DNA of 64,000 bases from an uncultured Pelagibacteraceae bacterium (GTDB lineage: Bacteria > Pseudomonadota > Alphaproteobacteria > Pelagibacterales > Pelagibacteraceae): contig CACHPJ010000004.1 of the NCBI GenBank assembly GCA_902581775.1, positions 1-64,000 of the forward strand, in the 5' to 3' direction. Positions 40,377 through 50,386 of this stretch are shown here, piece by piece. The translations under genes and the position numbers were made by a program. The notes beneath the pieces are model-generated. The model ran no database searches. It was not told the DNA's origin and worked only from the letters and a program-made list of their open reading frames with translations. How positions within the stretch are numbered: the first letter of the stretch is position 1; each line of letters starts with the position of its first letter.

Positions 40377-41396
40377 ATGAAAAAAACAATAATAAATACA
40401 ATTGCATTAATAATGTTTTTCACTGGCTGGTTGAATGCTAATGAAGTTAATATTTTTAGTGCAAGACATTATGATTCTGATGTTCAACTTTACGAAAAAT
40501 TTACTTCTAAAACTGGAATTAAAGTAAATGTGATATCAGGAAAATCTAGCGCCTTAGAAAAAAGGATTGCTGAAGAGGGATCAGAAAGTAAAGCAGATCT
40601 TTATATTACTGCTGACGCTGGAAGACTTGGGGCATTCGAGTCCAGCCTTCAAGGTGGATTAACTAATGCGGCTATCAAAAAAGCGGTTCCAAGTAATTTT
40701 AGAACATCTAAATGGGTTGGAATAGCTAAAAGAGCAAGAATAGTCTATTTTTCTCCAGAGAGAGTTAGTGGAGCAGAATTAGCTGGTTTGACTTATGAAA
40801 GTTTAGCAGATCCTAAATGGAAAGGTAGATTAGTAATAAGAGCATCAAACAACATCTACAATCAATCACTTGTTGCATCGTTAATAAAAAATAACGGTAA
40901 AGGAAAAATCGCAGAGTGGTCGAAAGGGATGGTTTCAAACATGGCGAGATCTCCAAAAGGAAACGATAGAGCTCAAATACTAGCTGTTGCAGCAGGAGAA
41001 GCTGATATAGCTGTAGCTAACACTTATTACCTAGCACTTATGCTGTCAGGTAAAAAAGGTGCTGAACAACAAGAAGCAGCTAAACTAGTAAAACCTTTCT
41101 TTCCTAATCAAGATGGAAGAGGAACTCATATGAATATTAGTGGTGCAGGTCTTGTTAAAGGTGCACCCAATAAAGCTAATGCAATAAAATTAGTTGAGTT
41201 TTTATTAAGTGAGGAAGCTCAAAATCATATTGTAAATAATACTTTTGAGTATCCAATGATAAAAAGTGTTTCTCCACATCCACTTGTTGTGAATATGGGA
41301 TTAGATTTTAAACAAGATCTAAAAACAAAAGTTGTTAATTACGGAAAAAGACAAGCAGATGCTTTAGAAGTAATGACAGCAGCAGGTTGGAAGTAG
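40377..41396 (+). CDS. Iron(III) ABC transporter substrate-binding protein (FutA/FbpA-like)
   Basis: EVNIFSARHYDSDVQLYEKFTSKTGIKVNVISGKS; start reset to ATG 40377 because the upstream 'coding' is the Fur-box repeat. Confidence 0.9.
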   Translation: MKKTIINTIALIMFFTGWLNANEVNIFSARHYDSDVQLYEKFTSKTGIKVNVISGKSSALEKRIAEEGSESKADLYITADAGRLGAFESSLQGGLTNAAIKKAVPSNFRTSKWVGIAKRARIVYFSPERVSGAELAGLTYESLADPKWKGRLVIRASNNIYNQSLVASLIKNNGKGKIAEWSKGMVSNMARSPKGNDRAQILAVAAGEADIAVANTYYLALMLSGKKGAEQQEAAKLVKPFFPNQDGRGTHMNISGAGLVKGAPNKANAIKLVEFLLSEEAQNHIVNNTFEYPMIKSVSPHPLVVNMGLDFKQDLKTKVVNYGKRQADALEVMTAAGWK

Positions 41397-41407
41397 TTGT
41401 TAATTAT

Positions 41408-41578
41408 ATGAGGCGAACAACAAAAAAAGAAATTAACTTGAATAAGTTAAAAACAGGTTGTTCACCTTGTATGAAAGAGGCAAAAATTATGGAACAAAAA
41501 ATATCAAATAGAAAAATTTCTGATATCAAAATTAATGAAATCAAGGAAATTGTTTCATCAATGTTCAAAAATAATTAA
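41408..41578 (+). CDS. Small CxxC protein of unknown function
   Basis: MRRTTKKEINLNKLKTGCSPCMKEAKIMEQKISNRKISDIKINEIKEIVSSMFKNN; between iron SBP and permease genes. Confidence 0.55.
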   Translation: MRRTTKKEINLNKLKTGCSPCMKEAKIMEQKISNRKISDIKINEIKEIVSSMFKNN

Positions 41579-41660
41579 TGGTTTGACGTCAATATAGCCT
41601 CTGGTTTAAAATGCATGTTTAATCTTTAATTAAGCCGCTTTGACCAGGGGTCATTTAAAT

Positions 41661-43274
41661 ATGAAAAAAATAAATTATTGGTTTCTTTCTTCTTTAATAA
41701 TTTCATTAGTGATAATTTTTCCAATATTAACAGTTTTTATAAGTTTTTTTTCACAAACTAGCTCTTATTTAGAATTATTAAGTAATACTTTCTTATCATT
41801 ATATATCACTCATTCACTTATTATCCTTTTAGGAGTTTTGTCATTAACTTTTATTTTTGGGGTTTTTTCTGCTTATTTTGTATCATTTTATGATTTTCCG
41901 GGTGTGAATTTTTTAAAATGGTCATTAATACTTTCCTTTGCCGTGCCACCATATATTTATGCATATTCACTAACAGCTTTTTTTGAAAATTATGGAACAT
42001 TATTTACAATACTAAGCTTTATATTTGGAGAAGGAGAATACAATAAATACATACCTAAATTTGATGGTATCGTTGGATGCATTTTATCAATGTCTTTCTC
42101 TCTTTTTGGATATGTATATGTTTTGACTAGAGCTACTTTCTTTTACCAGTCTAACAATCTTATAGAAGTAAGTAAAAATCTAGGTTTGTCGGTTCAAGAA
42201 AGTTTTTTTAAAGTTATATTACCATCAGCAAGACCAGCTATTGTAGCTGGATTAGCACTTGTTGCCATGGAATGTTTAGCTGACTTTGGAACTGTATCAT
42301 TTTTTAGTGTACAAACATTAACTACAGCAATCTATAATTCTTGGCTAGCCTTTGATGATTTACATACCGCCAACCAATTATCTTTTATTTTATTACTTAT
42401 TATTTTGGCAGTCTTCTTTATTGAAAATTACTCAAGAGGTGCAGCTAGATATCATTTGAACTCTCAAGGATTTAGAAAAATACCTAAAATCAAATTAAAT
42501 TACAAATTAGGATTAATAATTTGTTTTTTATGTTTTGCCTTATTTTTTCTAAGCTTTATTTTTCCAACAGCACAAATGATTTATTGGACTATTAAATTTC
42601 CAAAATATTTTTATGATATAGATATTCTAAGTCTAAATTTTAATACTTTATTACTTGTCATCATATCGAGTATGTTTTTAATTTTTTTTGCATTATTAAC
42701 AAATATAGGAAATAGAATTTCTAAAAATAAAATATTAGATTATATGAGTTTTTTTTCTATAAGTGGTTATGCATTACCGGGTATAATATTAGGTGTTGCT
42801 TTTATTACTTTTTTTGCATGGATTGGAGATACTTTAAATTATCTTTTTGGTTTAACAAATATTAAAGGAATATTTATAGGTTCAATTTTTGGATTAGTTC
42901 TGGCTTATTTTATTAGATTTTATTCATTGGCTTTTAATGGAATTAAATCAAATTACATTAAGATAAACCAATCTATTGACGAAACATCCTTATTATTAGG
43001 GTTTTCCAAAACAAAAATATTTACTAAAATTCATATGCCCTATCTTAGAAATAGTTTTTTCTTAATTACTATTTTAATATCTCTAGAAATAATTAAAGAA
43101 TTACCCATGACATTAATTTTAAGACCATTTAATTTTGAAACCTTTGCCACACAGGCATATATTTATGCTTCGCAAGATCTTCTTGAAGCGGCATCTTTAC
43201 CCTCATTATTTTTAATCTTCTGGTCTGTGGTAATGATATTTTTTACTTCTAAATATATACTTTTAGAAAAATAA
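41661..43274 (+). CDS. Iron(III) ABC transporter permease (FbpB-like, fused two-domain)
   Basis: Two permease EAA regions (LGLSVQESFFKVILPSARPAIVAG; LLGFSKTKIFTKIHMPYLRNS); ATG at 41661 preferred. Confidence 0.9.
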   Translation: MKKINYWFLSSLIISLVIIFPILTVFISFFSQTSSYLELLSNTFLSLYITHSLIILLGVLSLTFIFGVFSAYFVSFYDFPGVNFLKWSLILSFAVPPYIYAYSLTAFFENYGTLFTILSFIFGEGEYNKYIPKFDGIVGCILSMSFSLFGYVYVLTRATFFYQSNNLIEVSKNLGLSVQESFFKVILPSARPAIVAGLALVAMECLADFGTVSFFSVQTLTTAIYNSWLAFDDLHTANQLSFILLLIILAVFFIENYSRGAARYHLNSQGFRKIPKIKLNYKLGLIICFLCFALFFLSFIFPTAQMIYWTIKFPKYFYDIDILSLNFNTLLLVIISSMFLIFFALLTNIGNRISKNKILDYMSFFSISGYALPGIILGVAFITFFAWIGDTLNYLFGLTNIKGIFIGSIFGLVLAYFIRFYSLAFNGIKSNYIKINQSIDETSLLLGFSKTKIFTKIHMPYLRNSFFLITILISLEIIKELPMTLILRPFNFETFATQAYIYASQDLLEAASLPSLFLIFWSVVMIFFTSKYILLEK

Positions 43275-43289
43275 GATTATATTACTTCT

Positions 43290-44348
43290 ATGTATAGTCC
43301 ATTTTTTGAAATTAAGAATTCAACTTTTTTTGCAAGCGATAGAAATAAAGTTATTAACTTTAATTTGAAGATTGATAGACCAGGTGAAATAATCTGTTTA
43401 CTTGGACCTTCTGGTGTAGGCAAAACAACTATTCTAAGATCAATAGCTGGATTACAGAAAATTGAGAAAGGTGAAATTTCTTTAAAAGGGAAGATCATCT
43501 CCTCAAAAAATATTCATGTTGAACCTGAATTAAGAAATATTGCCTTATCCTTTCAAGACAATAGTTTATTTCCTCATTATAATGTAATTGACAATATAAA
43601 TTTTGGTTCAAACCGTAATTCTAGTTCAAAATTTAAACTTTCTACTAAAGAATTAATAGATATTTTACACCTTAATAAACTAGAAAAAAAATTTCCACAT
43701 CAGATAAGTGCCGGCGAAGCTCAAAGAGTCTCTTTAGCGAGATCGCTTATTTCTAAGCCCAATTTACTTTTAATTGATGAGCCATTTTCTAATATTGATC
43801 AAAGTTTAAAAGGTGAACTTCAATCTAATATAAAGAAACTCCTTAAAAAATTTGAAATTACAACAATTATGGTTACTCACGATTCTTACGAAGCTTTTTA
43901 TATGGGTGATAAATGTGGAATTATCCTTGATCAAAAGTTGGAGCAATACAACACGCCCTATAATATTTATCATTACCCTAATTCAATTAAAATAATTAAA
44001 TTTTTAAACAGAGGTGTTCTAGTTAACGCAAAAGTAATTGACGATGAAACTTTAGAAAATAAAGACTTAGGTAAAATTAAAGGGGTTTTGATAAATAAAT
44101 TTTCAAAAGGATCTAATGTACAATTACTACTTCAACCTGACGATTTAAAACACGATGATAAAAGTGATTTAAAATTGGAGGTAATAGATAGAAAATTTAG
44201 GGGCACGGAATTTATTTATCTAGTCAAAACCAAAAATAACGATTTAATACCAATTTCAGTTGATTCACATCATGGTCATTATCATGAGATAAAAGAAAAG
44301 TTCGGTATAAAAAAACCAATTTATATTGATCATTTAGTATGTTTTTGA
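43290..44348 (+). CDS. Iron(III) ABC transporter ATP-binding protein (FbpC-like)
   Basis: LLGPSGVGKTTILRSIAGLQ; ISAGEAQRVSLARSL; LLIDEPFSNID; VTHDSYEAF. Confidence 0.9.
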   Translation: MYSPFFEIKNSTFFASDRNKVINFNLKIDRPGEIICLLGPSGVGKTTILRSIAGLQKIEKGEISLKGKIISSKNIHVEPELRNIALSFQDNSLFPHYNVIDNINFGSNRNSSSKFKLSTKELIDILHLNKLEKKFPHQISAGEAQRVSLARSLISKPNLLLIDEPFSNIDQSLKGELQSNIKKLLKKFEITTIMVTHDSYEAFYMGDKCGIILDQKLEQYNTPYNIYHYPNSIKIIKFLNRGVLVNAKVIDDETLENKDLGKIKGVLINKFSKGSNVQLLLQPDDLKHDDKSDLKLEVIDRKFRGTEFIYLVKTKNNDLIPISVDSHHGHYHEIKEKFGIKKPIYIDHLVCF

Positions 44349-44377
44349 TTTTGTTTAAATGATATAAACATTTTGAA

Positions 44378-45115
44378 ATGAAATTTTCTCTAGAAATAAC
44401 ATCTAAAACAGATCTCTCTGGTCTACCAAATTTAAAAGACGTTTATGTGACCATGCTACCTGGAACAGATTATAAAGAAGTAGCCAAAAAAGCAGATGAG
44501 CTTGTTCGTTCTGGGCATAACCCGATTCCTCATTTTCCTGCTAGGTCTATTACAAGTTTGAATGAACTAAAGGACTATGTAAAAATGTGTAAAGATTTTG
44601 GCGTAAAACAAGCTTTAATAATAGGTGGCGGCAGGGAACCAATAGGCAAATACCACTGCTCGTTGCAACTGTTAGAAACAGGTTTATTCGAAGGTATGAG
44701 GATAGGAATTGCTGGACACCCCGAGGGTTCCCCTGATATATCCGATTCAGAGTTAGAAAAAGCGATGAAACAAAAAACACCTCTTGCAGATTATATCGTG
44801 ACACAATGGCTGTTAGATCCTAAAGTTATAGAGGATTTTGTTTCAAAACAAACACTCCCAGTTCATGTAGGAATTACTGGTCCTTTAAAAATAAGCAGCT
44901 TGTTAAAGTTTGCTAGTATTGTTGGGGCAAAAAATTCTTTAAATTTTCTTAAATCTAATACAAGTAAAGCTTTAGATTTATTGAAACCTAAAGACCCTAA
45001 CGATTTAATTAATAGTCTAAAAAAAGTAACCGAACACTTTCATATTTATACTTTTGGTGGTCTAAAGGAAACAAATAAATGGTTGGTTGAAAATAATTAT
45101 GCCAAAGAAAAATAA
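44378..45115 (+). CDS. Methylenetetrahydrofolate reductase-like protein (MetF family, short)
   Basis: VYVTMLPGTDYKEVAKKADELVRSGHNPIPHFPARSI; IIGGGREPIG; GIAGHPEGSPD; VHVGITGPLKISSLLKFA. Confidence 0.82.
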   Translation: MKFSLEITSKTDLSGLPNLKDVYVTMLPGTDYKEVAKKADELVRSGHNPIPHFPARSITSLNELKDYVKMCKDFGVKQALIIGGGREPIGKYHCSLQLLETGLFEGMRIGIAGHPEGSPDISDSELEKAMKQKTPLADYIVTQWLLDPKVIEDFVSKQTLPVHVGITGPLKISSLLKFASIVGAKNSLNFLKSNTSKALDLLKPKDPNDLINSLKKVTEHFHIYTFGGLKETNKWLVENNYAKEK

Positions 45116-46508
45116 GAAAAATAAGAAATTAAAATCGAAAAAAAAATTTAAATTAATATCCCTTAAAACTGAAAAAATTAATTATGATAAAGTAAAACAT
45201 GAAACATCTGTTGATCAATCAGATAGACACGTTCCATATAATTTAAGACAAAGTGGTCCTACAAAAGTTGAAATGCTTATATCGACAAGAGTCAGAAAAT
45301 CCCCATATTGGCATTTATCAATGAAAGCAGGTTGTTGGAGAGCTACAGTTTATAACAGGATATATCATCCAAGGGGTTATGTTAGACCAGAAAAGGGTGG
45401 TGCAATGGTTGAGTATCATGCAATAAAAAATCATGTAACCATGTGGAATGTTGCAGTGGAAAGACAAATTCGAGTTAAAGGGCCAGATGCTGAAAAATTT
45501 GTTGACTATGTAATTACTAGAGATGCTACAAAGATTTCAACAATGAGAGGTCGATATGTAATTTTATGCAATTACAAAGGTGGAGTTTTAAACGATCCAG
45601 TTTTATTAAGAGTCGCAGATGATGAATTTTGGTTTAGCTTATCAGACTCTGATATTGGACTTTATTTACAAGGCGTAAACGCGGATAAAAGGTTTAAAGT
45701 AGAAATAGATGAAATTGATGCATGTCCAGTTCAAATACAAGGACCGAAATCTAAAGCATTAATGAATGATTTGGCAGGAGATCAAGTTAATTTTGATAAT
45801 ATGGCTTTTTACGGACTAGCCGAAGCAAAAATCGGTGGACGCAGCTGCATTATTTCGCAATCAGGTTTTTCTGGAGAGGCTGGATATGAAATTTATTTAA
45901 AAAATGCAACTTTATATGCTGAGGACATGTGGAATGCAGTTCTTAAAGCTGGTAAAAAACATAAACTTATGGTTATTGCTCCAGCTCACCATAGAAGAAT
46001 ACAAGCTGGAATTCTTTCATGGGGACAGGATCTAGACCAAGAAACCAATCCATTTCAATGTAATTTAGGATACCAAGTTTCATTATCTGGAAAAGGTGTA
46101 TGGGATAAACAAACTGACTATATAGGCAAAGAAACTCTAGAAAAAATGAGAGCACAAATAAGAAATGGTGAAAAACCTTACAAGCTGCAACTAGTCGGTC
46201 TAGAACTTGGTGGAAAACCAATAGAAGACTATGCAAATGATTTTTATTTAATCTCAAACATTGATGGCGGCAAACCTGTTGGATACATAACTTCTCCATG
46301 GTATCATCCAGAAAAGGGAACAAATATTGCCATGGGATATGTGCCTTATGAAGGTCATTTAAGTGAAACAGGATTTCCAATTGGCAATATAGGAAAAAAG
46401 TATAAGGTGCATTTACCAAAGAAGTACGCTAGTAAAGCTGTTGACGCTGTAGTAGTTAAAGTTCCATTTACTCAGTCGTTTAATGCTAATACTAGAGAAG
46501 TTTCTTAG
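45099..46508 (+). CDS. GcvT/DmdA-superfamily tetrahydrofolate-dependent (amino)methyltransferase
   Basis: AMVEYHAIKNHVTMWNVAVERQIRVKGPDAEKFVDYVITRD; VQIQGPKSKALMNDL; SQSGFSGEAGYEIYL; MGYVP. ATG at 45099 preferred. Confidence 0.82.
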   Translation: MPKKNKKNKKLKSKKKFKLISLKTEKINYDKVKHETSVDQSDRHVPYNLRQSGPTKVEMLISTRVRKSPYWHLSMKAGCWRATVYNRIYHPRGYVRPEKGGAMVEYHAIKNHVTMWNVAVERQIRVKGPDAEKFVDYVITRDATKISTMRGRYVILCNYKGGVLNDPVLLRVADDEFWFSLSDSDIGLYLQGVNADKRFKVEIDEIDACPVQIQGPKSKALMNDLAGDQVNFDNMAFYGLAEAKIGGRSCIISQSGFSGEAGYEIYLKNATLYAEDMWNAVLKAGKKHKLMVIAPAHHRRIQAGILSWGQDLDQETNPFQCNLGYQVSLSGKGVWDKQTDYIGKETLEKMRAQIRNGEKPYKLQLVGLELGGKPIEDYANDFYLISNIDGGKPVGYITSPWYHPEKGTNIAMGYVPYEGHLSETGFPIGNIGKKYKVHLPKKYASKAVDAVVVKVPFTQSFNANTREVS

Positions 46509-46509
46509 A

Positions 46510-46586
46510 GCGCCCTTAGCTCAGTTGGATAGAGCATCGGTTTTCTAAACCGAGGGTCGTAGGTTCGAATCCTTCAGGGCGCGCCA
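46510..46586 (+). tRNA. tRNA-Arg(TCT)
   Basis: GCGCCCT/AGGGCGC acceptor, GCTC/GAGC D-stem, TCGGT-TTTCTAA-ACCGA anticodon arm, TTCGAAT T-loop, encoded CCA. Confidence 0.95.
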
Positions 46587-46590
46587 CTAT

Positions 46591-47925
46591 TTAACTAAGA
46601 AATTTTTTGGAATTACTTTTTTTTGAAATTTTTATAAAAGTTTCTTTATTTCTTTTTGAATAGAAGAAAATGTTTTCATTAAGTCTTGAAACATTAACTC
46701 CAGGCCAAAATTTATTAGAATAAGTGTCAAAAGTTGGTTCTAAGCTAATTTGATAGCATTTCAATCCAAGTTCAATACACAAGGAAAGTACGGTAGAATT
46801 ACCTATAAAAATTGATATATCTTTATCAATATTCTTTTTTAAATTAATTCTAAAAGTAGATTTTTGTAAATCAATAATTTGCTCCTTTAGATTTAAGTGT
46901 TTTTTTGAATTAGTTTGATCTGGATGATTCCTAATATCAAATTTTGTAATATCGTTAATTTTGTTTCTATTTATCAAGTCGTTTATTGAATTTTTGACTA
47001 AACTATAGTCTTTAAGCATATATGGGAGAAAAATTTTATTTGAAAAATTTTTTTTGTTTAAATTAAAAAATCTAATAGATGGAATTATTTTCATCTTTTT
47101 CTTTGGCCAATTAAGAACTTTATGATTGAAATTAAATTTATTTTTTGAACAAACTAACAATTTGTCAGGTGAAAACCTATCATAATAATAATTGATTGGT
47201 AATGGCTGTGGTGCTGTATGATCATATCCGATAATATCTATTTTTTTGTTAGTTTGTCTCAAGTATTTTATCAAGTTTTTTTGATATGGTTGTGCTTCGT
47301 ACGCTATATAAACTTTATCAACTTCTCTTGTTTTGATATTCTTTCTAAAACTTTCTAAAAAAACTTTACTAAAAAAAGATAAATAAGACATTTCTCTGTA
47401 AACTTTACAAACATTGAAGTTTGATTTCAGCAAAGTTGTCATTAAATAATTTAAAAAATTTAATATTGAGAGTGCAATATTTGAATTTTCTTGCTTTAAA
47501 AGAATTATATTAGCTTTTATTTTTTTAGGTAATTCTTTGTCCATATAGACTGAAAACCAAATGTAGCCCTTGTTATTAGATGTAATATTAAAATATTTAT
47601 CTTTATATTGACCATTTTTTTTAAAATCACTTTTATAACTCCATGATACGATTATCTTTTTGTTTTTATTTTTTTGATTGGGTTGTAAATGGTTATAAAC
47701 TTTTATATTTGATCTTGAAAAAATAACTACAAAAAATCTTAAATAATTTATTAAAAATTCTTTAAAATATTTAAAACCGTAAATTTTAAATTTAATATAA
47801 TTTATTCCAGGTACATCAACTCCTAGTGTAAAATAATTTAAAGCGGTTGGTTCAATATTAATTTTTTTAATTAATTTTTTAAATTTATCCAAAAAACTTT
47901 TCTGATAGCTATTTATTTTTTGCAT
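46591..47925 (-). CDS. Uncharacterised protein, possibly GT-B-like/surface-polysaccharide related
   Basis: 444-aa intact ORF; DKVYIAYEAQPYQKNLIKYLR and late IFIGNSTVLSLCIELGLK resemble nucleotide-sugar-transferase-like folds only weakly. Confidence 0.5.
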   Translation of the reverse strand: MQKINSYQKSFLDKFKKLIKKINIEPTALNYFTLGVDVPGINYIKFKIYGFKYFKEFLINYLRFFVVIFSRSNIKVYNHLQPNQKNKNKKIIVSWSYKSDFKKNGQYKDKYFNITSNNKGYIWFSVYMDKELPKKIKANIILLKQENSNIALSILNFLNYLMTTLLKSNFNVCKVYREMSYLSFFSKVFLESFRKNIKTREVDKVYIAYEAQPYQKNLIKYLRQTNKKIDIIGYDHTAPQPLPINYYYDRFSPDKLLVCSKNKFNFNHKVLNWPKKKMKIIPSIRFFNLNKKNFSNKIFLPYMLKDYSLVKNSINDLINRNKINDITKFDIRNHPDQTNSKKHLNLKEQIIDLQKSTFRINLKKNIDKDISIFIGNSTVLSLCIELGLKCYQISLEPTFDTYSNKFWPGVNVSRLNENIFFYSKRNKETFIKISKKSNSKKFLS

Positions 47926-48089
47926 TTCTTAAAAAGTGTATTTTCATATATTTTGTAAACATTTATTTTATATAACAATAAGTAGTGCTATATCTAGTCT
48001 CATTTCCTTGCTTCATCAATTAATTTATAGATAATACATAAACTTTGAAAGTTCAAAGTATTGTTAACAATAAAAGGGGAATCATTAAT

Positions 48090-49136
48090 ATGATTAAATC
48101 AATCAAAACTTGGATTTTAGTTGGATTTGCATCACTTCTTCTTGTCGCTTGCGGTCAAGGTGGCGGTGGAGCTGGTTCAAAAAAATCTAAAACTTTGGAA
48201 AATACAAAAAAAGCTGGTTTTGTTAAATGTGGAGTCTCGCAAGGACTTCCAGGATTTTCAAATGCTGATGCATCTGGAAATTGGACCGGTATAGATGTGG
48301 ACGTATGTAGAGCTGTTGCAGCAGCTGTTTTAGGAGATGCTGATAAAGTTAAATATACTCCATTAAGTGCTAAAGAGAGATTTACTGCATTAACATCAGG
48401 AGAAATCGATGTATTAGCACGAAACACTACTTGGACATTATCAAGAGATGCTGACATAGGACTTACATTTGTTGGTGTAAACTTTTATGATGGACAAGGT
48501 TTCATGGTTAGAAAAAATTCTGGAATCAATTCAGTAAATGATTTCAAAAACGGTATATCTGCATGTACAAACACAGGTACTACTACAGAGCTAAACATGA
48601 GAGACTTCTTTAATTCTAAAAACATAAGCTACGAACCAATTGCGTTTGAAAAAGCAGACGAAGTTGTTCAAGCTTATGACGCGGGAAGATGTGATACTTA
48701 CACAACTGATAAATCTGGATTAGCTGCTCAAAGAACTAAATTGAGTGCTCCAGATGATCATAAAGTATTACCAGAAACAATTTCTAAAGAACCATTAGGG
48801 CCTGTTGTAAGACAAGGCGATTCTGTTTGGGAAGATATTGTTAGATGGTCTCTAAATACTATGATCGAAGCAGAAGAATATGGTGTTAACTCATCAAATG
48901 CTTCTAGCCTAAAAGAGTCAGATAACCCAGCTATCAAGAGATTAGTTGGAGCTGAAGGAGAGTTAGGCGCTGCATTCGGTTTAGATAATGAATGGAGCTT
49001 AAGAATTATCGAGCAAGTTGGTAATTACGGTGAAAGCTATAAAAAACATATAGCTGACACAAATATTTTGCCAAATAGAGGTCCAAATGAATTATGGACT
49101 AAAGGCGGTATTCTTTACGTACCACCAGCAAGATAA
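48090..49136 (+). CDS. aapJ: General L-amino-acid ABC transporter substrate-binding protein
   Basis: Lipoprotein-like signal LLLVACGQ; VKCGVSQGLPGFSNADASGNWTGIDVDVCRAVAAAVLGD; ATG at 48090. Confidence 0.94.
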   Translation: MIKSIKTWILVGFASLLLVACGQGGGGAGSKKSKTLENTKKAGFVKCGVSQGLPGFSNADASGNWTGIDVDVCRAVAAAVLGDADKVKYTPLSAKERFTALTSGEIDVLARNTTWTLSRDADIGLTFVGVNFYDGQGFMVRKNSGINSVNDFKNGISACTNTGTTTELNMRDFFNSKNISYEPIAFEKADEVVQAYDAGRCDTYTTDKSGLAAQRTKLSAPDDHKVLPETISKEPLGPVVRQGDSVWEDIVRWSLNTMIEAEEYGVNSSNASSLKESDNPAIKRLVGAEGELGAAFGLDNEWSLRIIEQVGNYGESYKKHIADTNILPNRGPNELWTKGGILYVPPAR

Positions 49137-49150
49137 TTGCTAATAAAATT

Positions 49151-49183
49151 AAAAAGGGCTGGATTTATCTGGCCCTTTTTTTT
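49151..49183 (+). terminator. Intercistronic hairpin with T-tract after aapJ
   Basis: AAAAAGGGCT-ggatttatct-GGCCCTTTTT followed by TTT. Confidence 0.85.
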
Positions 49184-49207
49184 ATTCTCATTTATATTCT
49201 TCACTAA

Positions 49208-50386
49208 ATGAACTTTAAAAATTTTAAATTTGATTTAAGCAACAAAAATAAGGATTTAATTCCTCAAGTTTTAACTGTTTTACTTTTAGTATTAGTCGTT
49301 ATTTATTTTACAATAAATGCGCAAAATAACATGGGAAATAGAGGAATTTCTTTTGGTTTTGGTTTCCTTTCACAAGAATCTTCATTTGATATTACATTCT
49401 CATTAATTGATTATGATGGTTCTCACTCGTATGCTAAGGCATTTTTAGTAGGATTATTAAATACAATCTTAGTTTCATCTATAGGAATATTTTTTGCTAC
49501 AATACTAGGTGTAACAGTCGGCATAGGAAGATTGTCCCAAAACTATCTAGTTGCTAAAGCCGCCGAATGGTATGTTGAGATTTTTAGAAATATTCCTTTA
49601 ATATTACAAATATTTTTTTGGTATTTTGCAGCTCTAAGAGCGTTACCGTTACCAGTAGACTCAATAAATTTTTACGATATAAGTTTCTTGAATGTAAAAG
49701 GGTGGTATGTACCAAAGTTTATTTGGACTAATTTTTCAGTATTCTTTTATTCAATTATTTTAGCAATTATTTCAATAATATTTTTCTATAAATATGCTAA
49801 AAAACAAAGAGATGAATATGGAAAGCAATTACCAACTTTTTATATTTCATTAGGAATAATAATTGGTCTACCTTTATTAACATTTTTAATTGGTGGAGTC
49901 AGTTTATCATTTCAAATTCCAGAGTTAGAACAATTGTCTACAACAGTTTATGTTTATAAAGGAGGTGTTAGTATAATACCTGAATTAATTTCTTTAGCTT
50001 TAGCACTCTCAATGTATACGGCGACTTTTATAGCAGAAAATGTTAGAGCAGGTATACTTGGAGTTAGCAAAGGACAAAAAGAGGCGGCAGCATCTATAGG
50101 TTTAACTAAAGGTCAAATATTAAAATTAGTTGTTATGCCTCAGGCATTAAGGATAATAATACCTCCAACGACCAATCAATATTTAAACTTGACAAAAAAT
50201 TCATCATTAGCAGCCGCTATAGCTTATCCAGATATAGTTTTAGTTTTTGCAGGTACTGCCTTAATGCAAACAGGTAGGGCAATTGAAATCATATCTATTA
50301 CAATGCTTACATATCTATCACTAAGCTTATCTATTTCAGTTTTTATGAATTGGTATAATAAAAAAATAGCTATAAAGGAAAAATAA
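49208..50386 (+). CDS. aapQ: Amino-acid ABC transporter permease
   Basis: VEIFRNIPLILQIFFWYFAALRALP; RAGILGVSKGQKEAAASIGLTKGQ. Confidence 0.93.
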   Translation: MNFKNFKFDLSNKNKDLIPQVLTVLLLVLVVIYFTINAQNNMGNRGISFGFGFLSQESSFDITFSLIDYDGSHSYAKAFLVGLLNTILVSSIGIFFATILGVTVGIGRLSQNYLVAKAAEWYVEIFRNIPLILQIFFWYFAALRALPLPVDSINFYDISFLNVKGWYVPKFIWTNFSVFFYSIILAIISIIFFYKYAKKQRDEYGKQLPTFYISLGIIIGLPLLTFLIGGVSLSFQIPELEQLSTTVYVYKGGVSIIPELISLALALSMYTATFIAENVRAGILGVSKGQKEAAASIGLTKGQILKLVVMPQALRIIIPPTTNQYLNLTKNSSLAAAIAYPDIVLVFAGTALMQTGRAIEIISITMLTYLSLSLSISVFMNWYNKKIAIKEK

